In this document: positions 11,374 to 24,499 of the stretch, piece after piece
How the letters are laid out: every line of letters begins with the position of its first letter
How positions within the stretch are numbered: position 1 is the first letter of the stretch
Assembly: GCA_011317545.1 (NCBI GenBank)
Contig: WUJK01000002.1
Span: 806,001 to 870,000 of the forward strand
Origin: Coniella vitis
Taxonomy: Eukaryota > Ascomycota > Sordariomycetes > Diaporthales > Schizoparmaceae
Length of the DNA: 64,000 nt
Reading direction: 5' to 3'
The notes under the pieces: model-generated
Seen by the model: the letters and a program-made list of their open reading frames with translations, nothing else
Told to the model about the DNA's origin: nothing
Database searches by the model: none
Made by a program: the position numbers and the translations under genes

Positions 11374-13061
11374 TCAAGCGAATAAGGCCATGGTGAAAAG
11401 CATGGCTCCCATGGCCAACCCCAGACTCTGCAACAACCCAGGCGGCACTAGCGCACCCGCCGCCCCAAACGGCAAGTTCTGCTCATCAAATGTCACGTTT
11501 TGCGTAAACGTTGTGTTGACACATTGGCCATTGACAATGTCCAAACCCATCAAGTCATCGGCATGGTTGAAGAACATGTACATGCTGGAGTTCAGATCTT
11601 TGAATCCCTTGGTGTCGTATGGAAATGGATCGTCGCTGTCGGTCAGGTTCGAGTTGGCAGTCTCGTAAGCCGACGACGAATTCTTGAGAAAGATGCACTG
11701 CACCTGCCCAGGGAAGTCCGTTGCCATCTCGGGATAATCGGACATGACATCGCTGTTGGAAGTGTCGGCAACGAGAATGAACTTGCGCTGTGGGAACGTC
11801 TCAAAGATTTTGGTGAGAAGGGCTTTGCGGATGGAAAGGGTTGCAGACACGTCCGAGAAGTTCAGAGGCCGTGTGTCAAAGGATCCAAATGGATAAGTCT
11901 TGTAGATGAAGCTGTCAAAGATAGTTTGTAAGTATTGCCATCCACCCACGCCAACCATTCTGTGCTCAGGGGTAACGTCTTACTCCATGTAGTTCTTGGT
12001 CACCTGCTCTGGAGTGGTGGTCAGGTAGTGGAAATGCAGGTTCTGGATCGACTTGCTCCAGTTGGCGTAAATGTCGGGCATGTTCTCCCAGGCTGTGAAG
12101 GGCTTCGCAAACGAGTTCAGCAGACCGACTTCGGGATCCCAGATCTTTGTAACCCCTACAAAGACAAAGAAAAGGTGAGTAAGTATACAACTGTTTCTCC
12201 TCAAGTGTGATTTCGAAAGCCGTGAAGTTACTTACGCAAGATATCGTCAATATCAGAAATAATGGTGATACCCTCGGTAGGCACCAGGAATGCAGTGGCA
12301 TTGCCTGTGGTAGCCGCACCCTGCACATATACATCAAGAAGCTGTATCGAGCTTGTCTCGTTGCCAGGCATTAAGTAGCTTCCATTTGTGCCACTGGTAT
12401 TTGCCAGTAGCACAAAAGAGTCAAAGTCACCCTCCACCGTTGTATTGTATGGCATGGTAATATTTTGCGCGCCGCCCTTTGCGTTGATGGCGCCGCTGTC
12501 TGTTGCAGGGTTGACGGCAACATTGTTGACAAAGTTGATAATGACCTGCTCGTTGTCTTGCTGCACGATGAAAATCTCGCTCGTGAGGTTGCGGGCCTGG
12601 TCTTGCTCGTCTTCAGGAAGATCCTCGATGCTGGTACCAATCAAGAATTTGTTGGCAAGGCTGTTCAGGTCATCAGTTGAAATATTAGGTTGCTTGTAAA
12701 TGTTGCCGTGAATCCGCACATTCCAGCCTTGGTCGGTCCAATTGGCATAAGGAGGCACATTGAGGGCTTGCGTAGGACTCGCAGCGAGGTCTGCCGACGA
12801 GATGCCCAGGCTGGACAGGACGGCGGTGCCAGTAGGTAAGTCGTTGAAGAATTGAGGCACACCGGACGCGACGAAGGAGGAAACGTCGGAGCCGAGGGAG
12901 GAGAAGATTCCACCGAGATAGCTGCCTATGTCGACACGGCGCTCAAGTTCTCGCTGGGAGATGACAGGTGCTGGCGTGATCATAGGGTGGGCAGCCGCAG
13001 CGGCTTGACTGGCAAGGGAGAGAGCGCCCCATAGGGGCAGTAAAGATTTTGATTGAACCAT
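11374..13061 (-). CDS. secreted, probably GPI-anchored APP1 (DUF2183) phosphatase-domain protein
   Basis: The exons are 13061-12236, 12155-11984 and 11911-11374, giving 511 aa. The N-terminus has a basic start and a hydrophobic, Ala-rich stretch to about residue 24, which reads as a signal peptide. Many N-x-S/T sites follow. The sequence TIISDIDDILR at about 266-276 matches the D-x-D acid pair (D270, D272) of the APP1 catalytic domain, a HAD-related fold, continuing with VTKIWDP and later KFILVADTSNSDVMSDYPEM. Yeast App1 with this domain is a Mg2+-dependent phosphatidate phosphatase. Here the Thr of DIDDT is Ile. The last 20 or so residues are small and hydrophobic with no charged tail, as expected for a GPI signal. 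Intron 1 cuts just after the catalytic motif. Localisation and substrate are inferred. Confidence 0.88.
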
Positions 13062-14106
13062 ATTTCGAAGCCCTGAAGCGGATTTGGCCCAGAGTGGCGG
13101 GGGTGAAGAAAAGCCAGTGCTGTGTCTGGCCGGCCAACAGGAGATCGGTCTCGCACGTCGTCCAAGGCAGGGCGATTGCTCGAAATGGCAAAGGCGCTGG
13201 ACACAGACAAGAAGTCAAGTCAACATGCAAGAAGATACGCGTGTTGAAGAAAGGGTCGCGTGCTGTGGGGCCCGTCGTCCTCTCTCTTTAAGTGTAGAGG
13301 GCTTGGTAGAAAGCTTAGCAAAAGTTGCAATTCGCATTTTCCTTTGTATGTGTCAGGCTTGATTTCCAGTTTCTTGCTGCCTTGCCAAAGATCACTATTC
13401 ATCAATGACGTCGATTTCCTCTTTGGGCGATGACATCGTCCCGTCCGTGCTTATAATTGGCGGGATTCGTTCGAGGGGCAGTGGCAGGGAAGGTGGCATC
13501 GGCGCTGGGTGCCTTCCTGTGGGGGGGGATCGCGTTAGGTTCTGACAGGGCAAAAATCAGGGAACTTCAACCTAGCAAGCCCCTATACGCCTGCGACGCC
13601 GAAAGTCTGGAGGCTAATCTTGGCACAGGCCACTGAATCGCTTCAAGCTAACAAGAACCTCGAGGTTAGTTAGGCCCCTGTAAAATCATGCTTACATTTT
13701 TGCCCCGCGATCATCAGGGAGTCGAACACGTGCATTGTGTTACATCGCAATGTACTTGCACAGGTACCCCCAATAGGCCATTTGGCTATTGAGGAAAGCC
13801 ATCGGCACAGGTTCACGTGCCCTGACGGCCCAAAATTAACAATATTATGTATCGTGGTAGGTCCAGTGGATTCGTTTACCTCCCAGTTAAGTCTGGCGTT
13901 AACGACTGTAATGAGAAAAGCAAGGTATCATTTCTTTGAGCAGGAAAAAAAAAAAGAAAACCGTCGAGCAAGCTCCTCCGTCCTCCAACAGAATCGCATC
14001 TTGGCCGACCATGCGAACACAGGGTCAAAACGCTTGATCGTAAGACAAAAAGCAGAGGCAAGTCGCATAAAAGGTTGTGGCTTGCAACATCACACCCCGA
14101 AACCAC
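13062..14106. other. intergenic region between the APP1-like gene and the sugar transporter
   Basis: This 1-kb stretch is the promoter of the APP1-like gene (left) and the 3' flank of the transporter (right). It contains short G and A runs and no supported gene. Confidence 0.6.
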
Positions 14107-16600
14107 TCAGAACAACTGCTTGGTATCGGCATGTACAACCTGTGCAGAGCTATGCTCCTTCAGCTCCGCCTGGCCCTTCTCCTCTGACTCCCACTCGCTA
14201 TTGCTGGAGGCAGCCCTGTCAAAGTGGTACAAAGGCTCGAGGATGGCACCCTTTTGGAAGAGAACGTAGCGCTTCACGAACCAGGGCAGCCAGGTGAAGC
14301 ACTGATAGCGCATGAAGGTACGGGTTGGTACAGCAAAGACTAGAGATACAAAGAGAGGTTAGTACGTGAGAAGAAATCCCCCGTCCACTTCGGATTCTGA
14401 CGGAAAAGGAGACGGGCAAGACACAGAGTACATACCATAGTCCAATTCCTCCAATGTCCGCTGCTTCGTCTCAGGCACCCATAAGAAGATCATGACGAAG
14501 GCGATGATATTGAAGCCAGCGTACAGGCAGAATGCACCAACGACGTGCAGTGAGTCTAGGATGGCCGGGAAGGAAATACTCAGCACAGCAGCGAAAAACA
14601 GACACACGGCAACGGCCCACGCCATGCCAACCTCACGATGTGACAGCGGAAACACCTCGGCCGAGTAGGTGAAGGGCACAGGCCCCTCGCCGGGCGAATA
14701 AAAGGCCGCAAAAATGTAAACAAAGAGCGCGACAAGCCCCAGGTGCACGTTGCCTTCGCCGGGAATAAGTGTGCAGAGACCGGCAGCAAGAAGGGACCAG
14801 GCCATCTAGAGAGAAGCGAGGAGAATACGTCAGTGGAGCCGTTGCAGCAAAGGCGATGGAATACGAGTGTATCCAAACGAAGACTCACATTCGGGAAGGT
14901 GAACAGGAGAAGTGATCTGCGGCCAAAGGTGTCGATAGTCCACTATACCACACGTTAGTCTCCCAGTACGTGCTCCATGCTCGCTGCCCGGTACACTTAC
15001 AATAGCAGGCCATGCAAACACAAAGTTGACCAGCCCAAAGCCAAACGAAGCAATCAGTGCAGTGTACGCCGTTGTACCAGCCTGCTCAAAAACAGTCGTC
15101 GAGTAAAACGCAATAATGTTGATTCCACACATTTGCTGGCTTATCATCACAACGAATGAAGCCAGCGTAGCACGACGGAGACGTGGAACGGTAAACAGCT
15201 CAACAAAGCGCTGTATGTATGTTGAACCGTGCAAAATCTCACGCTCCACCTCGATCTGGGCGTGAATGTAGTAGAGGTCGCGCGCGGCTTGGATGGGGTG
15301 ATTGCGCAGGCGCAGTAGCGACTTCATGGCATCCTGGTAGCGGCCTTGCTTGAGGTACCAACGGGGCGACTCGGGGCAAAAGAAAATGAGCAACATGAGT
15401 GGAATGGCAGGAATGAAAGCACTACCGATTTGCAGACGCCATGCAATATCGCCGACTTTGCCCAGGATAAGGTTTGCGCAGGTCCCCAGGCAGATGCCAA
15501 ACGCTGTCCACATTTCTGCGCAAGGAAAATCTTGGTCAGCCTTCTATCCATTTGGGTGTGTCGGAGAGAAAGTCTTTGGGAAGACGTACGCCAACTCATG
15601 ACAAGAGCACCCCGAATCGAAGCAGGTGCGTTTTCGGCGGCAAAGACGGGGACACTGCTTGCCTTGGCACCCATGCCAACGCCGAGCAAAAGACGACAGA
15701 CAAGCAGCTGTGGCCATGTCTGGGACACGGCGCTTCCAAAAACGGGCCAGAAACAGAACTGAGCTGCGAGGAATATGGTTCCTATGGCCAGATATTGTTA
15801 GTGAACAAGGAACCAGACTGCTCTACAGCGCTAATGCCCACATACCTCGTCGTCCAAGGTAATAATTCAGGGGATCAGACAGCCAGCAACCGAGAAGACT
15901 AGTCACCACGGTCAGCATCATCTTTTGAAGTTGTATTTCCTGGCATATTGTGGGACCATCGGCTTACGCGCTTCCAACATAAGGAGCCGAGACAATGAGT
16001 CCTTCAATGTACGTTCCATACTTGGTGTTGGTATCAAGGCCAAGTGCCTGGGGGAACGATAAAACAGCGCCATTGCTTCCCTCTTGATCCCAGCCTTGAA
16101 CAGCAGCACCAATCGAGCAAGTGATGATGGTCAGGTATAGTGTGCGAGGAACTCTCCACTTGTGGTCAACCTCCTTGATCAAGACAGCCACTTCCTCGTC
16201 GGTGAGCTTTTCGGCACCAGTAATGTTCTCAAAGTTGTCTGGGTCCTGTGCCACGAGCGCGCCCTTGCGAAACATTTCCGTGTGCTCAGTGAGTCCCTTG
16301 TCTTGGACAAAGTCCTCGACCTGGGCCATGAGCTCAGACCGGGGGATGCCGGCGAGTGGGTTCTTGATCTTGGCGTCGAGGTTCTCGGAGAGATCGGACC
16401 TCTTGATGGCCGTGTTATGGTTGACGCCATGCTCAGCGTGGGACTGAGAATGGTAGTCGGGCCTTATGTGTCAAGGGTCAGTATGTAATGCGAGGTAAGC
16501 TGCGTGTGCCGCAGCATGCAAGCAAGCAAGAAGCACAGGAAATCGACAGCACTCACAAAGCCACGGGCTGAATATCTGACGATACTTTAGGTCTAGCCAT
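14107..16600 (-). CDS. MFS sugar transporter (eight exons)
   Basis: The exons are 16600-16557, 16462-15968, 15898-15846, 15781-15590, 15515-15001, 14942-14889, 14805-14436 and 14339-14107 (1956 nt, 651 aa). The start MARPKVSSDIQP is chosen because splicing after 44 nt joins the downstream frame exactly. The cytosolic N-terminus is long, about 120 residues, with the first membrane span near LYLTIITCSIGAAVQGWDQ. Family marks are the sugar-porter motifs PESPRWYLKQGR in the central loop, DTFGRRSLLL after helix 8 and VPETKQRTLEELDY after helix 12, plus QQMCGINIIAFYSTTVFEQ in helix 7. It should import a sugar or related polyol across the plasma membrane by proton symport. The substrate cannot be read from sequence. 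The C-terminal tail of about 75 residues is polar and charged. Confidence 0.93.
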
Positions 16601-18226
16601 TTTGAAGTCGGATTCTTTGGACGGTCAAAGGGGGATAACAAGAACAGTTGATGGTAAGGTTGCTTCGCAGCACAGCCTCGCAGAGCAGAGACTGCTTCGT
16701 CTTCCCAATGATGAGGGAAAACCACAGGGCCCTTGCTGGACGTGAACCACGACAGACACAACACGAAAAGCGAAAGGCGATCAAGGAAGAGAGAACAGAG
16801 TGGGTATCGAGTGTTTATATGTTCCAACGCATCCCCCATTAACATTCACAGAGTAACACGATCCGCCAACTCCTTTAAGCGTAACCTTGTCACTTGCACG
16901 TACAACACTTACCTTCTTACTCGTACATTAGCAAAAATGCCATTGTACAAATGGCAAGACAAGACTGGCGCTTGACTTCTCACCTTGGGCATGGGTTGAT
17001 CGCTGTCTCTTGTTGCTGCAAGCTGCAACCGCCGCCCCACGGCCTTTGTCTTGCCCGCTTCCATGTCACCTCCGTGCTCCACGTGCGTTCCAGAACCTAA
17101 GGCAGGGCTTTCTGGGGCTGGGTGCATATGTACTGGGTGCGATGATAACGAATGAGGGTCTTTGAGAATGGTGTTGCTTTTGATCTTGAGGCATTGGTCT
17201 CGATGTACATGAATATTACGCAAAGCTACCACCGCTAGACTTCGATGGCACAAGTAGATCTACTCAAGTGTGATATGCACGGACGGGTTGCTCTATATAC
17301 ACCAATGTATACCGTATAGGATAGCGGAGAGTGACACGAGGAGAAAACCGGACAACCGAAGTAGGTGTTTCTAACACGGCTACACACTTGGAGTGGTGCG
17401 TGATGGATTTGGCGGTGGCTTTTCCCCGTTTTCAGTTGAAGCATCCTTCGACTGATCCCAGCCATCCTGAGATGAAAAGCCGCTATCGTATGTCTCCCGG
17501 TTGCAAGCAGTGCTTATTATCATCGCTCGGACTATTCTCGAGAGGTAGACCGTAGTACGGCGTAGAAAGCTACAGGGATGGGGGGTGCGCCCGGGGGTAT
17601 GCACAGGAGGCAGAGAAAAAGGAGGAAGAGTGGGATGTTTCTGATTAGATCTGAGGGTTGAATAAGACTTGTGTATATACACACAAGGCTGTATACATCT
17701 GTGTGTCTGTACAATATCTGAATATTTATCCCTCAGCATTGACATGTTACTTGGCGGCGTTGATCATGTACTTGTCAACACCGATGCCTCCCACATGCCC
17801 TAATGCTCCTGGGAATGTTAGATGATAACAGCAAGAACTTGTTTGTACCATGTTAGCAACCAACCCAAAAGAAGAAAAAAAAGGGGGGGGAAGACCCCTA
17901 GGCTTTTTGGGTACTAACGGAAACAGTTTGCGAGCAACGGCATCACAAATCGTGTTTGTGAGACAATTCTTTTTATTCTTCGATGGCTTAGCCGTACACG
18001 GCTTCTCTGCTATATACAGGGTTTTGTTCTTCAGGTATCGTGTCCCGTTTTATAACCTGCGTGCGGACTCTGCTGTGAGATTTGGTTGGTTGGTCGATGA
18101 TCTATACATGTAGAGTAGGAACCACGGGTGAATTGCAGCTGTTAATTGTAGAGTGCAATGCTGGCACAAGTGGGGTCCGACAGTCTCATATATTAGGACA
18201 ATATTTGCCAAAATCAAGGGAACCAA

Positions 18227-18249
18227 ATATATATATATATATATATATA
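18227..18249. repeat. (AT)n microsatellite
   Basis: This is a pure AT dinucleotide run of about 23 bp, followed by AT-rich imperfect sequence. Confidence 0.9.
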
Positions 18250-20400
18250 AATATAATATAAGCTAACTGTCAAAAGGCACCGTTGCCTCTGCGCATTGTA
18301 TGCACTATGTGAGGTTGTCTTACCAGGGGGTTTGTCAGCGTCTAATCCGGATTCGGTTAGTGCTGTCTTGAGCGCACGTTGCACGTTGCAGTCGCAATTG
18401 GTGTTACTATGTACTATGAGTATTAAGTACTCAGATATGTAACTGTATATTTGCTAAATTAGGAGGAGACATAAGACATTTACTTGAAAATTCATATACT
18501 ATATATTGCTGCTTGGGGTCGGGTTAGAAAGAAAGCTAGACGACCACTTGGGTCATTAAGAACTTGCAGGAAGGAAGGACTAGCGCATCCTCTTTCCCCG
18601 GATTCTCTTCCCCCCACCCCTGGTTTTCGTGATCCTTGACGTCTCGCCCCGTTGGCGAGGGGCGCATTTGTTGGCTGACAAGTGGGGGCAAGAGCGACCC
18701 TGTTGACAGACTGACGGGGAATCCGACTGGGTCTTGCTTTTTTTTGCGATGCGCCGTCCACAAGGGCAAAAACGTGTGTGCACCTTTTTTCTCTCGCCGG
18801 CCAAAGTTACACCGCCGAAGCGACCACAGCATGGACTCCTGATCCAAAACGAGAAGCCAAAAGATGCGCCACAAGAGAACCCAACGCAAGTCATGACTTG
18901 CATGGGAATTCCAATGCTTGCTGAGTGCAGTGAGTGAGGCTGGAGCGGGTTGCGTGCATTCCAATGCGAGTCGAGATTCGTCTATCGCGCCAGGCATCCC
19001 AGCATCCCAAGCCGCCCGCAGAAAACCAAGACACAGTTTCGTTTTATGCTTTCGTGGTCTTGCTTGCTATCGTGTCCATTTCCACGAACCACGCCCTTGG
19101 AACCTCCCGAGCAAGCGGGTGGCCAGCAAGCTGCAAGCACATTCTCATCGCTGAAAGCACTGCTCTAACCATAAGACAGGTTCCCAAGCGAAAGTCACAT
19201 TGCCAGCCCCCTTTTGACCTATGCCGAATCCGAGCCCTGGATGCAAGCAAATGGTCCATTGTGTGCATGTGAGGAGGACACCAGCGACTCTGACCCTGGT
19301 CCCTGGCTGCTGATGCCTGATACCGTGCACTGCAGCGGTCGCGGTACTTTTGTCGTCGCGCAACAGACAGGAGGACAAAGCAATGTGGTGGGAAAGGGGA
19401 CTGTGGATGTCCGTTCCTTTCCGACCACCACACGTTGCTAAGGCGATGATCAATCACCAACCACCGCAACGGCAAGCGAATGTGATGTCACAAGACGACG
19501 TTAAAGACGAGGCTACAACGAACAACAGTGCATAGGAGAGCCTGGCTGTGCACGGCCTCGCTTAGGAAGAGTGAGAAGCCAAGGATTGGGACGATGAAAA
19601 TCCACCGACATCAACGCCCGTTTAGCTTACCGAGCGCTGCTGTAGCAGGGCATATCCGATAGGCCGGAGGTACTATTTTTGTAGCTAGGCTACAAGATTT
19701 GCACCCGCAGATATACATACACGACCACACAGCCAGAGAGCAAGCGAAGGATTTGCTGAGATCGAAACCGGGGAAAGAAAAATGACCATCAAGTTGCCAA
19801 CCGCTTAGTCGGACCTTGCGCCATTCAAACCAAAAGGACCCTTGAGCTTTCCTGAGGAGACACCAAGAGCGCGCGCAGGCATACACCTTGCCGAGAGCGT
19901 TCTGAATTCCGGGAGTCTGCCCAATACCACCACGTCTTCCACCCTCAACTTGCAGCCCACGGTCTTCACCCATGAGTCCCGCCTCCACTTCCTGCACCAT
20001 TGACCGCAGCGGAGGCGTTCAATGCTCAAGACGAGATTAACCACGGTACCTTATGGTCGAGTCCGATGTGTAACGCAGGAGCCTAGACTATCAGCCGCCA
20101 CTGCTACCACGCTGCCGCTGCCCCTCGTTCCATCATGGGACATTGGCCTGCGTTCAGCTCTTGCTAACAAGTCAAAGGGTAACAAAATACCGACTAGCAG
20201 CAAATTATTAGATCTTGAAAACGAAGTCCCAGCACAAGTGTTGTGAGCGGCTCTTTGTGGCTCCTCTTGTTGGACCAGCGCAGAACCATACCATTGGAGG
20301 GTACGTATTTTCTTTTAAATCTTTTTTTTATTTTAGTTTTTTTTGCTGAGACATCGACCCGCCTCTGAAGAAAACATCACTCAGGAACCGTACATGATAG

Positions 20401-20430
20401 CATAGCATAGCATAGCATGGCATGGCATGG
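20401..20430. repeat. pentamer repeat (CATAG)3(CATGG)3
   Basis: Six head-to-tail pentamers change from CATAG to CATGG halfway, as if a point variant had spread with expansion. Confidence 0.9.
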
Positions 20431-21662
20431 CATTTGAGTCAACACATAGGGCTGCCTTACGGGCGACGTGGGAAGTCACAAACACACAACCCTCCCTCTC
20501 TTTCTTGCCTCTCTTGGCATCTGGGAAACCACGTTGTTTCCCTCCTCTTCTCATGCGTGAAAAAAAAGAGCTGTCTCGACGATTCCATTGGCATTTCGCC
20601 GCCCCCGCCTCGCTCGACCCGGCGCCTTGTCCTTGTTTTTCTCTGGCGCGCGATAGGGATAGGATTCCGAGAGGATGCGATGCGGCCGACGCTTTATGTA
20701 CTATGTATGTATGTCTCGCCGGTTCATGCAAGACATTCGCTTTTCTTTTTTTTTTCCCCTCCTTTCTTCCCTTTTTTTTTTTTTTTTTTTTTAAAAAAAA
20801 AGGGGAAAGATAAGAAAAAGAAGAAAAAAGTCCCGCTTCCTGCATGCAGGCAGCTTTTCAACGTTTTGAGTGAATTGAAAGGCCGCAGAAGAAAAGCGAT
20901 AGGTGAAGTACGTTTGCAGCCAACCGCGTGGGATGGGGCGAGAGTTTCATGTTTCTTTTCCCGTCTTTTCCCAACATATCTCATCTCCAGCCGCACAGCC
21001 CATGTTAACAACCCGGATGCCCAACATACCAGGTCGTTCCTCAGCAGAGAATATATAATACCCTGTGCTTGACTTTCTTTGGTGTTGATCATTTATTATT
21101 TCTTATTTATTTCTAGGGAAGGAAAAAAAAAAAAAGAGTTTATCCTCACACGCAATACTTGACAAATATCTATCCATCTGTATGGAGAAACATAGTTGTT
21201 GACAAGGCCTACTTATTGCAAAATAGAGTTCCAAACCGCAAGCCACTCCTTCTTATATGTAGTCAATAAGTTTCATTCTCATCATAGCTCTCGGAATAAT
21301 ACAAAATTACCTCGTAGCCGAAGGAGCGGGAGGAGGAAACGCTGGTTGAAAACCCTTCACACTTCAAAAGACGGTTGAACTTCCTCTTTGGCGTGGCTAT
21401 ATCTCAGCTTGCGGCTATCACGATGATCATCTAATAAATATCGTACAATTATCTCCTTTAGACTAAGTCCACATTCAGTCTATACCTTTATTTTCTTACA
21501 TTGATTTTTTTTTAAAAAAAAAGAAAAAGATTCTCTTTCGCTTATCCCAACTGTTGAGGGTATATCCATTTCCATTGGCCTTTCTAGTGCACGATAGAGG
21601 CTAGCAACACAGAGCCAACCGGACCGCTCATCTTCCCCCCTCCCCCACCGGGGGCCATCAAA

Positions 21663-24499
21663 TCACTCGACCGCATCCCCCGTATTTGATCGCACAAGGT
21701 CCAGCATGGCCTTGCGGGAATTACTCATTTCCGCCTGCTGGGCTTGCATGACTTCCAGAAGCCCATGGTACTTTCTTCGCCACATCTCAGCCTCGCGGGC
21801 ACTGTTGCTACCAACAACTCCTCCGGTGAGTTCTTCAAAGTCCTCCTCATACAAGTTGTTTTGGTTCAGCATTGCATTGCTTTTGCCATTCTGATCGCTG
21901 TCTCTGTCCCCGCCCTCGGTACCGAGGCCGTAATGTACAGCAGTTCCAGACCGCTGTTGGTGGTGTTGTTGCTGCTGCTGCTGACTTCTAACAACGCCAC
22001 CTGCAGCACCGCTATGGCTTCCTTTCCTGTAGCCAAGTGACAAATGACTATCCCTTCTCTTCCCAAAAACTCCATGTGCCCACTCATCCCTTACAACCGC
22101 CTCGCGCAGCCCAAACCCGCTCTTGACATCACCAAACTGCAAGTCCCAGTGTATATCATATACGTCCTTCTCACGACCATCCTCCACAATCTTTCCAACT
22201 CGCCGTACTTGTAACTGTCGCTGAGCCCCTGGAGCGTGCGCGGTTCGCAGCCACGTCATGCCAGCTAGGGCGCTGAGGTTCATCAAAAACCCTTGCGCAC
22301 CGCTCGCCTGGAGCCGTACATTCTCAATCATTTCGTGCGCCACGGCCGTCGCCTCGTCAATACTGCATGCGGGAATAGGCACTCCCTGTGCGTCAGTCCA
22401 CGCGGCGTTCAGCAATTCATAGGTGAAGAGTGACTCAAGAGCGTCCAGGTTGGTGCGGTCTGTGCCGTCGATGAACTGGACTGATGATGCTTCTGGAGCT
22501 GTCGCCGGCGCGGGGAGCGGCTCTGCGAATCCGGTCGTGGTGGCCGTAGACGGCGCGGCTGTGGAAAAGGCACTGGCTACTGAGCCTGCTGCGCTGACGC
22601 TCCCCGGCGTTGGTTGGTGCTGATAGAGGGTCTGTGGGGGGGTGGGGAAATGTTGTTGGTGTTGTCGATGGGTCTGGTAGTTCTGCTGCGTCATCTGTTG
22701 CGCCATGTTGGTCGCCGCCGAGTATAGAGACGTACCCTCTTGTGAGGTTTGTGAAAGATGGTGGTGGACGTGAGAAGAATCATGTTGCCGCAGCTGCTGA
22801 AACTCTAAACTGTACATGTTCTGTGTAGCGGCAGCGGCAGCGACGGCCGAGCCAAAAGGGTCAACAAAGTGCACTCCAGAGCCGCCACCAAGTCCTGTTT
22901 CCAAGCCCGAATGGTGATGCGCCAAGATAGGTCTTGTATCTGTCACATTTGTCATAGCTCCGTTGACCATTACGACGGGTGTCTGTTGGGCATGTGGTGT
23001 AGCCAGCCTGACCTCCGCGCCAATTCTTTCGGGAACCTGTAGTGAGAGTCTACTACGGTTTGTTCTCGGATTTCGTGTTTGTGCTTCGCCCTGATGCGAA
23101 CCATCATAGTCTTGTTGCTGCTGATGTATTTCGACCCCGTGCTGCGCTGTAGACACCATAGGTATACCTGGGACGTTTGGTGCCAAGGATATCATTGGGT
23201 GGATGGTGCTCGCGTTCAACAAGTGTGGAGAAGTGTGCTGGTGAGCTTTCTTCTTGAAGGTTGATGGTGGACTGCTGCTCTGTCCAGCAGGGAATGTCGT
23301 GAAGGGTGATGCCACTGCTACTCCTTCGTTTTGACCTTGACCCTGCCCAGTGCTTGCTGAGCTCGCTCGTCTGTTAAGTGGTGGTCGGCCGCGGGTTTTG
23401 CCTGATCCTCCTGGTCCGCCACTTCTCCATGCAGAGGACACGACCTTTGCACCATGCCGTCTGCTTGTCTTGGGCCTGGTCGGTGTCATAGCGGGCTTGG
23501 CTTCGCCTCCTGTTTGCTCAGCCCAAAGGGGGTTTGAATTCGCTGGTGTCGCTGCAGTGTATGGATGTGCTGTTACAGGTGTTTGGGAATATTCTTGTCC
23601 CGTCCATGGCCCTGAGTTGGCCATGTTCATATTGACCCTCCCAAAGGGATCCTGGGCAAACAGGTTGTTATTGTTCCTTGCGTTGGCTTGCGTAGACCAC
23701 ATATCGAGCTGCTCAATGTCCTGGCCGCTGATGCCTGAATGATCGGTTCCTTGCTCCATCTTGAATCTTTGCGTCGGCGATCGGCTTGTACTTTCTTCGT
23801 CGGGTCGCTTTCGTCCTCTTCGGGGTCGTATGTGCGGCAACAACGAGCGCAAAGCCATGTCATCCTCCGCGGCTACGCCATCACGGCCTTCTTCGCAGAT
23901 AGGGTTCAAGTCTGTGGGAAGCTCGACCCAGTATGGGTGCGGGTTATCCAGCAGGTATTCGAAGAAAGCGTCAACATGCATCGAGTGCATCCAGCGCTAA
24001 GAATAGGAATGTCAGTAAGGCTATCGCCTCCTACCCAAGGACAGTAACACATGTACTTTTTGGACGCATCTCTTGCACGACAGGGAGAGGTTGTTACCTT
24101 TAATCGAACTGCATACTGTTGGATCTTTTGCGAGCTCTGGCCTTTATCTTGGTCGGGAGGCTCGACTCCCAATTTAAGTGCTAATTCGCCCCAAGTCTTG
24201 ATCTCCTTGCTCTGAAACTGAGTGATCAACTCGAAGAGGGCCCAGGTGCTGAAAGACTTGCCCCCGCTTTTAGGTGGTGTGCGGAACGCCTCTCTCAGCA
24301 CAGTGGTGTCCGTGTCTATTGGTACACCAGGGTTACAGTAGAGTATGAACTGGACGTAGGTATCCTCAAGGTTGTCGGCGTTGACTTCTCTGGACGGTAG
24401 ACCCAGCCTTGTTGATATTGGTGGCGAGGCGTGAGGATTTCTCAGGATATGTGGCGAACTTGCGAGCAGGTTAGTGCTCGGGTGCTGCATTATGAGCAT
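21663..24499 (-). CDS. ARS-binding protein 2 (Abp2) family DNA-binding protein
   Basis: Two exons, 24499-24098 and 23996-21663, are joined by a 101-nt intron and give 911 aa. The start is the first Met after an in-frame stop. The N-terminal 200 residues carry the conserved Abp2 region: YVQFILYCNPGVPIDTDT, LITQFQSKEIKTWGELALKLG, PPDQDKGQSSQKIQQYAVRL, then across the intron RWMHSMHVDAFFEYLLDNPH, GRDGVAAEDDMALRSLLP and the basic HIRPRRGRKRP. The fission-yeast family member binds AT-rich replication origins, so a nuclear DNA-binding role is likely. The remaining 700 residues are low in complexity: Gln/His-rich repeats, Ser/Thr/Pro stretches, and a second ordered block near YELLNAAWTDAQGVP that continues to QFGDVKSGFGLREAV. 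The C-terminus may form a short coiled coil (SAREAEMWRRKYHGLLEVMQ). Confidence 0.85.

Larger units (their letters stand above)
16601..21662. other. intergenic region, no supported gene
   Basis: This 5-kb stretch is the transporter promoter (left) and the 3' flank of the ABP2-like gene (right). It holds an AT microsatellite, a pentamer repeat, long T runs with adjoining A runs (about 20770-20830) and two TACTATGTA copies (18405, 20699). The longer open frames (for example 20422-21072) are built on the T/A runs and look artificial. Confidence 0.6.

Noticed and set aside
20381..21092. Frames of 122-216 codons on both strands
   Set aside because: Each depends on adjoining T and A runs (Phe and Lys stretches). 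All frames are open at once and no domain is present.
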